A stretch of 64,000 nucleotides of DNA from Candidatus Hepatoplasma crinochetorum (GCA_001179805.1 CWGI01000001.1:186001-250000), one strand, 5' to 3'. Positions 38,494 to 49,078 are shown, counted from the stretch's first letter. The notes: generated from the letters alone by a model not told the origin. Numbers and translations are program-made.

Positions 38494-39159
38494 TTATATT
38501 TGTTGTTCTTTTTTTAAATAAGAAATAATTTCTTCTTTTACTTTTTCAGGAGTTTTATTGACCGTATCAATAATAATCATTTTTTCAACATTTCTTTTAA
38601 AATGATTTTGAATCATCGGTCTTTGATAATAATTATAATAGAGATCTTGTCAATATTTTAAATCGACATCTTGTTCTGTTTTTCGATTACGTTCTTTAAG
38701 TCTTTTGATAACAATATCAAAATCAGCGGTTAGTAAAAAGAAATAATTTGGTCTAGCTTTTAAAAAATTCATTTTATCGATTAATTCTTTATAAATTGCT
38801 TGATATGTAATTGAATTTATATTTGAAATATTTTCTTTAATTGTATGCAATTCAGCAAAAACATAATCATCAAGGAAGTGACGATCATAAATTGTAATAT
38901 AATTTTTATTACTATTTTTTGCAAAAGTTTCTCGTTTTTTTTCATCTAATAATCATTGTTTAAAACGGCCCAATAAAAAATCTAATTGTGAAATAAAAGC
39001 TCATTCTTGTGGATTTCGATAGTAATAATCAAGATAAATTGATCTTACTGTCTCTTCTTTTAATAAATTTAATTGATTATTTTTTTTTAGTTCTTCGAAC
39101 AAAAGATTCGAAACAGTTGATTTTCCAACACCAACAGTTCCAGAAATTACAATTCTCAT
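38494..39159 (-). CDS. Deoxynucleoside kinase, first tandem copy
   Basis: A 221-residue paralogue with P-loop GTVGVGKST, DRHFLDDYVF and lid RLKERNRKTE. It is closest to the second copy; the third is more different. A GGAG motif lies about 20 bases before the ATG, which is far. The efp gene ends 38 bases upstream, so all three kinases may be read from the efp side. Confidence 0.92.
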
Positions 39160-39197
39160 AATAATATATATTTATATTCTCCTTTGATTAATAGTAT

Positions 39198-39767
39198 TTA
39201 AGAAATTTTTGAAACATATTTTTTTGTTTCTGTATTTATCAAAATTTTATCATTTACATTGATAAATTGTGGAACATCGATTGAAAGTCCGGTCTCCAAA
39301 ATAGCTCTCTTTGTTGCATTTGTTACAGTATCTCCTTTTACTGCATCGGTAGTCTCAATTATCTCCAAAATTATATTTTTTGGAATTTCAATATCCAATA
39401 AATGATCTTCATAAAATATTAAATTAAAAATAATCTCCGTTCCTAAAAAATCACGATTTTTTTCAATTCGTTCATCATTTATCTCTATTTGATCAAAATT
39501 TTTTGTATCCATAAAAAATGCTTTATTCCCTTCAAAATAGAGAAATTGAACACTTTTTTTAGAAATATAAGCTTTCTGAACTTTTTCACCACCGATAAAA
39601 GTTAAATTTTGTAAAGAACTTGTAAAGAGATTTTTGGCCCTTACTTTTACATGCGCTTGTCCACGACCAGATTTTGCATGATTTGCTTCTAATACTTGAT
39701 AAACTTGATTATTTTTCAAAAAAGTCATACCTTGTTTAAATTCATTTACATTGATTTGATCAGCCAT
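39198..39767 (-). CDS. efp: Translation elongation factor P
   Basis: A 189-residue protein with the three-domain EF-P layout: KOW-like N-terminal domain with KSGRGQAHVKV, then FLGTEI and the C-terminal GDTVTNATKRAILETGLSIDVPQFI, the family signature. It relieves ribosome stalling at polyproline. The tip of the modification loop is Arg (GRGQ) rather than the Lys that is modified in Bacillus and E. coli. AGGAGA precedes the ATG by about 6 bases. Confidence 0.96.
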   Translation of the reverse strand: MADQINVNEFKQGMTFLKNNQVYQVLEANHAKSGRGQAHVKVRAKNLFTSSLQNLTFIGGEKVQKAYISKKSVQFLYFEGNKAFFMDTKNFDQIEINDERIEKNRDFLGTEIIFNLIFYEDHLLDIEIPKNIILEIIETTDAVKGDTVTNATKRAILETGLSIDVPQFINVNDKILINTETKKYVSKIS

Positions 39768-39842
39768 ATTTTCTCCTGTTTATTTCGTATTAATAACAAA
39801 ATTATTATTACATTTTCATTTAGATTTAAAAAATATAATGAA

Positions 39843-40895
39843 TTATATTTTTAATCCAATTGGAGAATTATTTAAAACTTGATGTCCTTTTTCAGTGATT
39901 AATACATCTTGTTCCAAACGAACCCCAAATTCATTTGGAAGATATATTCCTGGTTCAATTGTAATTATCATTCCTGGTTCTAAAATTAAATTACTTCTCC
40001 CACTAATAACCGGTTCCTCATGAATATTTAATCCTACCCCATGTCCTAAAGCATGGATAAAATACTTATCATATCCTTCTTCTTGAAAAATTTCTCTTAT
40101 TACTTTATCTAGTTCTTTTATTAAAACTCCAGGTTTAATAATCTCAATTACCTTATTTAAACCATATTGAACAAGATCAAAAATCTTTTTTTGCATCTTT
40201 GTTACATCATTGCCGATTAAGATTGTTCTTGTCATATCAGATTTATAACCCTTATAACTAACACCAAAATCAATTACGACTATATCACCCTTTTTAAGGG
40301 TACTATTTGTCGGTTCGATGTGAGGATTTGCACTATTTTTACCGGCCGCAATCATCGGATCAAAAGCAAATTCACAATCCTTATATTCAATCAATAATTT
40401 ATGCATTTTTTGCTTGATATCTTTTTCTGTTTTCCCTGCTTTTATATATAATAAAAGTTTCTTATAAATTTGATCGGTAACAAAAACAGCCTTTTTAATT
40501 AATTCAATTTCACTTTCATTTTTAAGCATTCTTAAATAATTAAAAGATTCTGATTTTATTTTAAGCAAAGGATAATTTGCTTTTAAATAATTAAATTCTT
40601 TTAAATTTAAGAATTCATAATCTACAGATAATGGTTTTTTTGACTTTAAAATTTCAGGAACTAAAATATTTTTAAAAGGAGAATCGTTGACATTAAGAAT
40701 ATTAATTCAAATCAAATCCTTTTTTGCTTGATTATAATATCTATCGTCTGTTATTCCGTATCATTTTTTATCTATATAAAATAAATTTAAATTTGAAGAT
40801 TTAAATGATGTTAAATAATAAACATCATCGGGATTTTTAAATCAAACATTTTTATTACTTATTAATTTTTTTAATTGATGTTCATTTATTTTCAT
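39843..40895 (-). CDS. M24B family aminopeptidase (Xaa-Pro type)
   Basis: A 350-residue metallopeptidase. The creatinase-like N-terminal domain of about 120 residues is followed by the pita-bread domain with all metal ligands visible: VIDFGVSYKGYKSDMTRT (two Asp), HALGHGVGLNIHEEP (His), TIEPGIYLP (Glu) and VRLEQDVLI (Glu). It removes N-terminal residues before proline. Its start lies 41 bases inside the preceding NadD-YqeK gene. Confidence 0.92.
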
Positions 40896-42063
40896 AATCA
40901 CCTTTGGTATTTTGATAATATTTTTTAATATTTTTATCTGATTTCAATTTTAAAACATAGCGAAGATAAGCATCTTTGGTATTTTGATCTAACTCTTCAA
41001 ATTTGATTCCCTCATCTTGTAATTTTTCAACCTGTCTTTTAAGTAATTTTGCAAAAGTAAAATTAAGATTTCTATAAGCTTGTTTTCGCTCATGTCCGAT
41101 CTTTTTTCCTTTACGATCTGATGCAATCTTATCTGCAACATAAACAATCTTATCAAGTTTAGTCATTTTTTTTGCTGCCGTAGTATGTTTTTTTACAGCA
41201 TTTAAAAATTTTTGATCTTTTAGTTTGTATTCATTTTCCAATCAATACGAGGCGGCATATCCATGTAATGCAGGAAAAGGAGGTAATTTTTCATTTTCTT
41301 TTAAATTTTTACTTACATATTCAATTAAATAGTTTCTTGGATGATATTTAAAAAGGTCGTGTACAAGTCCTGCAAAATAAGCCTGTTTTAAATTACGATA
41401 GCGATTGTTTTTGGCTAATCTTTTAGCATGCGAGGCGACCGAAACTGAATGTTGATATCTTTTGAATTTAAGATTATTAAAGACGATTGTTTTTAAATAA
41501 AAATGTCTTTTTGCAAGATATTTTTTTGTTGGTTCTAAAAGCTCATCTCACCTTAAATTTTGCAAAATATCAGTAGATGAAATATCATAAATAATTTCAT
41601 CATAAAATTCGATAAATTTTTCATCAATAAATTTATTATGATAAGATCCACTGATAAATCTTCGATAAACGATAATATTTGCGAGTTTTTGAATTTCCTG
41701 ATATTTATATCAAGTGTGAAAAGTTTGATATCTATCTTCTCCCATAATAAAATAAAATTGATTATCAGGATATTTTTCTTTTAATTTTAATAATGTTTCA
41801 TATGTATATGAAACATTATGATTTTTAACTTCGATATTTAATAATTTAATTCAATTTATTTTAAGTTTTTTTAAGGTATATTTAATTATTTTATATCGCT
41901 CTTGTGCAGAAATATTTTCAATTAAAAAAACCTTATCTACAGTAATATAAGTAGGAATTATTCAAATTTGTTTTAAACCAAATTCCTTTTTAATATTTTT
42001 TACAATACTAAGGTGTCCTCTATGAAAAGGATTAAAAGTTCCTCCCAATATTCCAATTTTCAT
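40855..42063 (-). CDS. nadD: Nicotinate-nucleotide adenylyltransferase / YqeK HD-domain fusion
   Basis: A 402-residue two-domain protein. Residues 1 to about 190 are NadD: GGTFNPFHRGHL and SSTDIL, the nucleotidyltransferase GxFxPxHxGH and ISSTxIR motifs. The rest is a YqeK-type HD phosphohydrolase with HSVSVASHAKRLA, LVHDLFKY (the HD pair) and LHGYAAS. NadD makes nicotinate adenine dinucleotide; YqeK relatives hydrolyse Ap4A. The two are separate neighbouring genes in Bacillus and fused in mycoplasmas. A TGA near the 3' end is Trp, which extends the protein into the peptidase gene by 41 bases. Confidence 0.93.
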
Positions 42064-42065
42064 TT

Positions 42066-42779
42066 TTATCCTAAATTTGTGTACACATTTTGTATATCGT
42101 TATTATCTTCTAACGAATCGATTAATTTTTGAACCTTAATTAAATTTTCTTCTGAAAGATTAATATAAGAATTAGGAATTTTTGTAATCTCAGAGGATAA
42201 GTATTCTTTTATTCCCTTTTTTTCAAGATTTTCCTTTATTTTAATCAAATTAGCCGGTAATACATCAATTATTATTAGCTCATTTTTAGTAGAAAAATCT
42301 ATAATATCAAATTCTAATAATTTTGTAAAAACATCTTCGGAATCATACTTTGTTTCATCTAAAATAATTTGACCTTTTACTTTAAATAAATAAGATACTG
42401 AACCACTTGTACCTAAATTACCACCTAATTTATTAAAAACTGATTTTACAAAAGATGCTGTTCGATTAATATTATCGGTAAGACACTCGACAAGAAAAGC
42501 GACACCGAAAGGACCATAACCTTCATATGTAACTTCAGTAAAATTTGTTGGATCTTTTTCACTTCTTGATAACAGTTTTTTAATATTATCATTCGGCATA
42601 TTTCTAGCTTTTGCTTTTTCAATCGCCAATCTCAATCTTGCGTTTTTGTCAGGATCATTCCCGCCTGCTTTGATCGCAACCAAAATCTCTGTTGAAAACT
42701 TTTGAAAAAGATTTGATCTTTTAGAATCTTGTGCTGCTTTTTTATGCTTAATATTTGCTCATTTTGAATGTCCAGACAT
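42066..42779 (-). CDS. yebC: YebC/PmpR family transcriptional regulator
   Basis: A 237-residue protein starting MSGHSKWANIKHKKAAQD, the invariant YebC start, with NARLRLAIEKAKARNMPNDNI and the YEGYGPFGVA motif. Members are reported as DNA-binding regulators or, more recently, as translation factors at proline stretches. Two TGA codons near the start are Trp; without them the first 32 residues would be missed. It ends 2 bases before the NadD-YqeK gene. Confidence 0.95.
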
Positions 42780-42811
42780 AATTTTAATATCATCCTTTCT
42801 TTATTATTTTA

Positions 42812-43480
42812 TTAGTAATCGCTTTTTCCTTCTAATCCTCTAATAATATCAATTCCGTTCGATGTTCCGATTCGATCAGCACCAGCTTTAATTAATTCTT
42901 GTGCTTGTTTTAAATTTCTAATACCACCTGATGCTTTTATTTTTGCTCGTCCATTAATTATTTTTTTCATTAATTTAACATCTTCTGCTGTTGCTCCTGT
43001 TGTATTTACAGCTGTTGATGTTTTGATAAAATTAAATCCGGCCTCTACTCCTAATGTTGTCGCAAGTTCTTTTTCTTCTTTATTTAAAAGTCCTGTTTCA
43101 ATGATAAGTTTTATTGTTTTATTTTTTGTTACTTTTCTTAAAAGTGATAATTCTTTTTTAAGATAATCTTGATCTTTTTCATGTAATTTACTTGCATTAA
43201 TAATAAAATCAAGTTCATCAACTCCATCTTTTATTGCTTTTTTAGCTTCAAAGGCTTTTGTTTTCATTGATTGTTGACCATAAGGAAAACCGATTACTGT
43301 AACAACTAAAACATTATTCTCATGTAATATCTTACTTACATGAGAAATTCAAAAGGGTGCAATACACAATCCTTTAAATTTATATTTAATTGCATCATTT
43401 ACCGCTTGATCTATTTCTTTAGTTAATACATCTCTTTTTAATAAAGTATGATCGATATATTCATTTATATTTTTTTCCAT
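42812..43480 (-). CDS. deoC: Deoxyribose-phosphate aldolase
   Basis: A 222-residue TIM-barrel aldolase: YIDHTLLKRD at the N-terminus, GVDELDFIIN, KLIIETGLL and AKIKASGGIRN, in which the Lys forms the Schiff base. It splits deoxyribose-5-phosphate into glyceraldehyde-3-phosphate and acetaldehyde, feeding nucleoside carbon to glycolysis. AGGTG lies about 7 bases before the ATG. It has its own promoter with a palindrome (43513-43537). One TGA at 43268-43270 region is read within the N-terminal part. Confidence 0.95.
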
Positions 43481-43512
43481 TCTTAACACCTAACTTATAG
43501 TATTTTTAAGTA

Positions 43513-43537
43513 ATAATCTTATGTTAATAAGATTATA
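43513..43537 (-). promoter_or_regulatory. deoC promoter with palindromic operator
   Basis: The minus strand shows TATAAT at 43532-43537 embedded in a perfect inverted repeat, ATAATCTTAT-TAAC-ATAAGATTAT (43513-43536). It lies 33 bases before the deoC start and downstream of the small-RNA terminator, so deoC appears to have an independent, repressible promoter. A DeoR-type control would fit but no deoR gene is in the window. Confidence 0.55.
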
Positions 43538-43568
43538 CATAAAATAATAGCAACTTTCGATTAAGCAT

Positions 43569-43596
43569 AAAAAAAGGCACAAGCAATGCTTGCACC
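43569..43596 (-). terminator. Intrinsic terminator of the small RNA
   Basis: On the minus strand GGTGCAA-GCAT-TTGTGCC-like stem (GGTGCAAGCA / TGCTTGTGCC, about 8-10 bp including G-C pairs) followed by seven T residues. It ends before the deoC promoter begins. Confidence 0.88.
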
Positions 43597-43716
43597 TATT
43601 TCTAAATTTTTTAGTACTTATCTCTTGATTGAGTTACCATCTATCTGCGTTCTAAAATCTAAAATCTACAAAATTCTGCGTTCTTATGGTTATCTTCTAA
43701 TCTACTTCCCAATCAA
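43569..43716 (-). ncRNA. Candidate structured small RNA of about 150 nt
   Basis: The segment has no credible reading frame on either strand, is visibly less AT-rich than other spacers, and is bounded by a promoter (43722-43750) and a strong intrinsic terminator (43569-43596). The predicted 5' end starts with UUGAUUGGG (43708-43716), which pairs over 9 bp with CUCAAUCAA (43625-43633). Inside that stem ACCAU can pair with AUGGU, and the motif AGAACGCAGA occurs twice, 31 bases apart (43644-43653 and 43675-43684). A short hairpin CUAAA/UUUAG follows before the terminator. It does not show the conserved bases of SRP RNA, RNase P RNA, tmRNA or the purine riboswitch. The closing stem and internal loops could fit a 6S-like RNA, but that is only a guess. 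Confidence 0.6.
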
Positions 43717-43721
43717 CATTT

Positions 43722-43750
43722 ATTTTAACATAAAAATTAAATAATTCCAA
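43722..43750 (-). promoter_or_regulatory. Promoter of the small RNA
   Basis: On the minus strand TTGGAA (43745-43750), a 17-base spacer and TAAAAT (43722-43727), close to the sigma-A consensus. The -35 box begins 3 bases after the stop of the zinc-ribbon gene. The predicted start of transcription is at about 43715-43716, at the first base of the closing stem. Confidence 0.65.
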
Positions 43751-43752
43751 AT

Positions 43753-44046
43753 TTATTCTTCTATTATTTCTTGTGATTTTGAAGAAACTTTACTTCATCT
43801 TTCAAGTTCAGGTAATTTTTTATTATACATATTAATCATAAAATTTGGGAAATGTTTTTGTTTCATCATTTCTTTATTTTTATTTTGCATATCTTCTACA
43901 GTAAAATTTGGAAAAGTAAATTCTCCATCTTTATAACAATGTGAACAATATTTTTCTGATGGTGAACCATCTTTTTCTTTTGCCGGACCATTTTGATCTT
44001 TTTTTAAAGACATTCCACAAGACTGACAAATTTTTTTGTTATTCAT
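43753..44046 (-). CDS. Zinc-ribbon domain protein
   Basis: A 97-residue protein with ICQSCGMSL and KYCSHCYKDGEF, two CxxC pairs in the arrangement of the putative zinc ribbon family that also has the trailing CYKDG. The rest is a short helical tail ending in IIEE. Start ATG at 44044-44046, with AAGGAAG 4-8 bases upstream. Function unknown. It stands between dnaI and the small RNA. Confidence 0.85.
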
Positions 44047-44091
44047 TTTCTTCCTTTTTGAGTAAATTTTTTTCAATTTAATTATATTAAA

Positions 44092-44991
44092 TTAATTTGA
44101 AAAATCACGATAATTTTTTCCCTCTAATTTAATTTCTCCATAAAGTAATCCTTTTATTCTCTCGATTACACGCATGATATTTTTTTTCTCAAAAATATCA
44201 TTTTGTCTTTTATTATTCATCTCATTTAATAAAATTTTTTCATATTGAATTAAAGAATAATTAGAAATAAAAAAAGTTAATTTATTTGCTTCTAATCGAT
44301 AATTAATAACTGGAAGCAAAAAATTATTACGAATTCAGCTATTTGATTTCTCAGCTCCAATATCGTCGATAACTAAAACATCAGCCATTTTTAAATAGTT
44401 AAATTTTTGTGCACTTGAAATTTCACTTGAATTTAATGAAATATTATTTTGATAATCAATTATAAAATCTGGTCAAAAAATATAAGCGACTTTAAAATTT
44501 AAATTTTTAGCAACAAAATTTAAAAAAGATAACATAATATAACTTTTACCAACACCAAAATCACCCGAAATTCAAAAACCTTTATTTTTTTCTTTATTCT
44601 TTAATTTATTTAAAGTTGTAAAGAGATTTTTTTGCAAAATTAATCTTTCCTTATCTCAATAAATATCTTTATCAATATCAATTAAATAATTACTTTTAGC
44701 GGGAAGGGGAAAATAATAATTTCTTGCAACCTTGCTTATCAATAATTCTTTGTTTTGTTCTAAATCTTTAATTGAAAAATTAAAAACAAATTGTCCATTT
44801 TCAATTGAGAGATTCAAATTATATTTTCCTAAATTTTGATTTGTTTCTTCAAATTGATCGATATATTTTAATAAAATATTTTGATTTAAAATAATTTCTT
44901 TTTCTGAAATATCATTACTTTTAATTGATAAAAATAAATTTTTATCAAATTTTTCTATTTTTTTTAATAAGTATTCTGCGTTATTTTTCAT
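44092..44991 (-). CDS. dnaI: Primosomal protein DnaI (helicase loader)
   Basis: A 299-residue AAA+ protein: an N-terminal region of about 110 residues, Walker A GDFGVGKS at about residue 145, Walker B VLVIDDIGAE, and sensor 1-like FFISNYS. In Bacillus DnaI loads the replicative helicase together with DnaB and DnaD. The upstream gene is DnaB-like and the two overlap by 11 bases, which matches the Bacillus dnaB-dnaI pair. Two TGA codons are read as Trp. Confidence 0.9.
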
Positions 44992-46186
44992 TTTTAATTA
45001 AAATGTCCTTGAAAAGATTTTTGTTTTCTAAAGAGACATTATTTAATTCATTATTAAGACTAAATTGTCCTCATTTAATTTCCTTTGTTTTTGCTATATT
45101 ATTATTTTTTAAACGAAAACTTTGTTTTAAATAGTTAATTAAATAAAATGGATCTTTAATGTTTTCTTCTTTAATTGAATTTGCTATTTTTAAAATATAA
45201 TTTTTTACAATTTGATGATTATTTACTAAATAAGAATAATCTAATAATATATTTATAAAATAATCAGAAAAACTATACTTTTCTCTTAGAATTATAATTA
45301 ATTTTTGATGAGAATTGATTAAATTATCGATATTTAAAAGATCTAGTAAAAATTTTTCTGGTGTTATTATTTGTAAATGATTCCATTTTAATTTTTCTCT
45401 TTCAACAAAAGAATTATAATGATTGTCTAAAATTCGCTTTTGATAATTTTTTGTGATAATTTCTTTAAATTTTTCAATATTAAAGCCATTTAAGAAATCA
45501 TAAGCTTCTGATATAATTCTTGCAAATTCAAAATTATCTAAACCATAAATAGTTGCAAATTCATTTAGTAATTTTTTTAATTTTAAATCAAAAAAGAGCT
45601 CATATTTAATACCTTTTTGTTTTAAAAGTAAATATAATACACTAAAATTATATTGATCTTTTTCTTTTTGATTTAAATAAAAAAAATCATTTTTATTAAA
45701 ATTTTCTTTATTTTCAGAAAAATCATTTATTAGCTCAAAATTTTCTATTTTTTTTGTAAAAATTTTTTCCTGTAAAAATTTTAAATTTAAATCATAATTT
45801 TCCTTTCCTATTTTAGCAAGTAAAAGATTTGAAAAATAAGTATTTTCAAAAAATTCTTTACAATCTAGCGGTTTTTTTAATTCATAGATATATCGATTTT
45901 TATTTTGATCAAAATATATATTTATGAGATTTAATTTTTCAATTAAAGAAAAATCTTCGATTAATTGATTTTGGTTTAAATTTAAACTCTCAGAAATTCT
46001 TAAAGAAGGAACAAACAGATTATTAATTAATCTATTTTCTCCTTCTGCAAGCAAAAAAGAAAATAAAAAATATCCTTCTGTCCCAAGTAATAAAAGATAT
46101 GTATAACTAAAAAAAATTTCATTTAAAACTGCCCGGGAATAAGGAAGGTAAATTTTATAAGTAGAATTACATTTAAATGTTTTCAT
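44981..46186 (-). CDS. dnaB: Replication initiation protein DnaB-like (DnaB/DnaD family)
   Basis: A 401-residue protein of the Gram-positive DnaB/DnaD type (not the helicase): an N-terminal winged-helix region with LLLLGTEGYFLFSFLL, a central region with NEFATIYGLDNFEFARIISEAYDF resembling the DDBH2 helices, and a basic C-terminus. Identification is by overall pattern and by its place immediately upstream of dnaI and downstream of coaE. It helps remodel the origin and load helicase. Confidence 0.8.
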
Positions 46187-46188
46187 GA

Positions 46189-46734
46189 TTATTTGTTTTT
46201 TAATAAATTTTTAATATATTCAAGATCTTGATCATTTATTTGATCTGTTGTATCAATTACATAATCAAACTTAATATTTAATTTATCTCATTGATTGATC
46301 ATTTCTTCAATAAAAGGATAATAAGAATTATTGCTTTTTGCTCTTCTAATAATTTCTTCTTTGTTAGCTTTTATTAAGATTAATTTATCATAATTAAACC
46401 TAATTGGAGAAGAAGAAATAATCGGTAATTCAGCAACATAATTATCTTTTCCTTCTAAATGATTTTTAATTATTGGATGAATAAGTTCATTTAATTTTCT
46501 TAAATTCTCAGTATTTTTTGTAACAAATATCCCTAATTTTTTACGATCAACCGCTTGATCTGTAACAAATTTTTTTCCGAAATATTTCTCAATTAATTTA
46601 TATCCCTCTCCCCCTTTAAGATATATTTTTTTAACAAAAGAATCCGTATGAAAAATTTTAATATTCTTTTTTTGCAATTTTTTTAAGATTGTTGTTTTTC
46701 CAGCAAAAGGTGAACCGGTGAGTGCGATAATCAT
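46189..46734 (-). CDS. coaE: Dephospho-CoA kinase
   Basis: A 181-residue P-loop kinase starting MIIALTGSPFAGKTT, with HTDSFVKKIY (the DxD-like base site), VDRKKLGIFV and LIHPIIK, all CoaE features. It phosphorylates dephospho-CoA in the last step of CoA synthesis. The ATG at 46732-46734 is preferred over the one four codons upstream because GGAG lies 7 bases before it, inside those codons. It precedes dnaB by 2 bases. Confidence 0.92.
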
Positions 46735-46820
46735 TTTAATCTCCATTTAAAAAATATCTTTAATTATATAATAATTAAACAAATAAAAGAATTTAATAAA
46801 TTAATTATTATAATTTTTTT

Positions 46821-47660
46821 ATGTATTTAACAATTAAGGCTTATTCAAAACAAAGTTATTTCCAATTTTATAATAAAATTGGGGGAGCAAAAAAGGATTT
46901 TAATAAAGAAATTCTTTTTGACAGAATTATATATCAAAATGTAAAAATTAATTTTTATAATAATCTAACTATTTTATTTAATTTTGATAATGATTTAGGT
47001 CAATTATTAGAAGAAGAGATTGAAATTTTAATAGACCATAATATTTACGTAGGAAGCGATGAGGTCGGAGTTGGCGAAAAAATCGGTCCGATTATCGTTT
47101 GTGCTACTAAATTTTTAAATTTTAAAGCAAAAAAAGATGCAATTTTGGAAACAGGAGGAATTAAAGATAGCAAAAAACTAGATGCAAAAAAAATTTCAAT
47201 TATAAGTGAAAAAATAAAAAAATATCTTGATTATAAATGTATTGTATTGGAACCAAGTAAATATAATCAATTTTTAAAAGAAGGAAAAAACACAAAAGAA
47301 ATCAATGCTCTTATGCATCATCAATTACAAAAACATTTTTTAAATAAAAAAAGACCAGAAATTTTTGTAATTGATCAGTTTGTAAATAAAAGTAAATATT
47401 TTGAATATTTAAAAAGAAACAATCAAGCAGATATAAATATTGAAATTGTACTGCAAGAAAAAGGAGAAGAAAAATATCTTGAAATTGCTTGTGCTGCAAT
47501 TATTGCAAAAAGTAAATATAATAATTGAATTTATGAGTATTTTAAAAATAAAAATCTATCTTTTTTAATTAAAGGCAAAAAAATAAATACGATTGATATC
47601 GTAAAAAATATTGAAATGAATAGAAATGATTTTGAAAATTTATTTAAAGATTGAAATTAA
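46821..47660 (+). CDS. rnhC: Ribonuclease HIII
   Basis: A 279-residue protein. The N-terminal 80 residues resemble the TBP-like substrate-binding domain of RNase HIII, and the catalytic part starts at GSDEVGVGEKIGPIIV (DE of the active site), with GIKDSKKL, VIDQF and EIACAAIIAKSK. It removes RNA from RNA-DNA hybrids. Two TGA codons near the end are Trp. The gene runs opposite to its neighbours, and its stop overlaps that of the NCS2 permease by 4 bases. No clear ribosome binding site. Confidence 0.93.
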
Positions 47661-49078
47661 AGCGTACTTTCAAGAACGATAAATAAAATTAAAATCGGGG
47701 TTACAAATGCAAGAATTGAATCTAATTCTTTTCATCTTTTTGTAAATATCATCATCAATACATAAAAAATCAAACCAAAAATAATTCCATCACCGATCGA
47801 ATAAGTTAGAATTGAAAAAATAATTATCGTAAAGGTAGAAATTAATATTGCACTATCTTTTAGATTTATTTTTGCAATATTTTTGAACATTAAAAACCCA
47901 ACAATAAATAACGCTCCGATTGTAACCGCATCTGTTACCAAATATTCAAAAAAGGGAATAAAAGGAATAATTAAAAGAAAGAGAAATCCTGTTGTGATTG
48001 AAGTTAATCCTGTTCTTCCTCCATATGCTACTCCTGTTGCTGATTCAGCATATACGATTGTATTGGTAGATCCTATCAATGAACCTGCTGCAATCGCAGA
48101 TGAATTTATAAAAAAAGTTCTTTTACTTTTCTTTTGATCTTTTTGATAATTAGGATCATCTTCTAATTCTTTTTCAATCATAAAAATTGTTCCTGAACTA
48201 TCAAGTAATGATATTAAAAATAAAATAAATATTACGATATAAAAATCAATATTCGTTCAAGTTGCTTTATCTGTTAACCCATCAATAAACAACAGACTAA
48301 AATCACCGATACTATTAAAAGATGCTTTATATCCATCAAAATCAAAATTAATCCATGGTAAATCATCATTTATTTCTGAAGTATAATATAAAATTAAATT
48401 CATAAATAAACCCAAAACGATTGCAAATATAATACCATAGAGAATCGCTCCTTTTATATTATAAGCTCAAAGAATTGTTGTAAATATAATCGTAAGTAAA
48501 GCAAGTAAAGCAACAAGACTATATAAATCACCAAGCTCTGTAGGTGTTCCTTCTCCTTGTGTAATAATCCCAGTATTATAAAGTCCAACATAAAAAATAA
48601 ATGCTCCAATTCCGACTGTAATTGCTAATTTTAAATCATCAGGAATTGCTTTTAATAATCTTTTTTGTGCTCCTGTGAGTGAAACTATCATTAAAAAAAT
48701 TCCTGAAATTAAAATTGCAAGATAACTAGCAAAAGGACCAATTAATGAAATTGCACTATAAGCAATAAAGGCATTTACTCCCATTCCAGCAGCAATTCCA
48801 ACAGGAAATTTAGCAAAAAGACCGATCATAATCGTTGCAAATCCAGCGACTATTGCTGTAATTATCATAATTGAACCCTTATTAAAATTTAAAACATCTT
48901 CAGGGTTTGCATCATTTCAAATTGTTATTCCCTCTGATAAAATACTAGCTTGAACAAAAATAATATAAAGCATTGAAATAAATACTATTAATCCAGCAAT
49001 TAATTCTTTTTTAATATTTGTATTATTTTTTTTTAAATTAAAATAATGATCAAAAGAGGAATTTATCTTATCAAACAT
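47657..49078 (-). CDS. NCS2 family purine permease (AzgA-like)
   Basis: A 473-residue protein with about 12 hydrophobic segments. Family markers: FPVGIAAGMGVNAFIAYS near the first third, LDSSGTIF, and AGSLIGSTNTIVYAESA followed by GGRTGLTSI, the AzgA-type signature for adenine/guanine/hypoxanthine uptake. Purine salvage is essential in organisms lacking purine synthesis. The start overlaps the end of mutM by 11 bases, so it is the last gene of the fakA-to-mutM block. Confidence 0.92.

Noticed and set aside
43569-43716. Riboswitch or T-box leader controlling deoC
   Set aside because: deoC has its own promoter downstream of the terminator, no alternative antiterminator pairing was found, and T-box or purine-riboswitch conserved bases are absent. 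A stand-alone RNA fits better.
44092-46186. Chromosome origin near dnaI/dnaB
   Set aside because: No dnaA or dnaN, and no cluster of DnaA-box-like TTATCCACA sequences was seen. These two genes also lie away from the origin in Bacillus.
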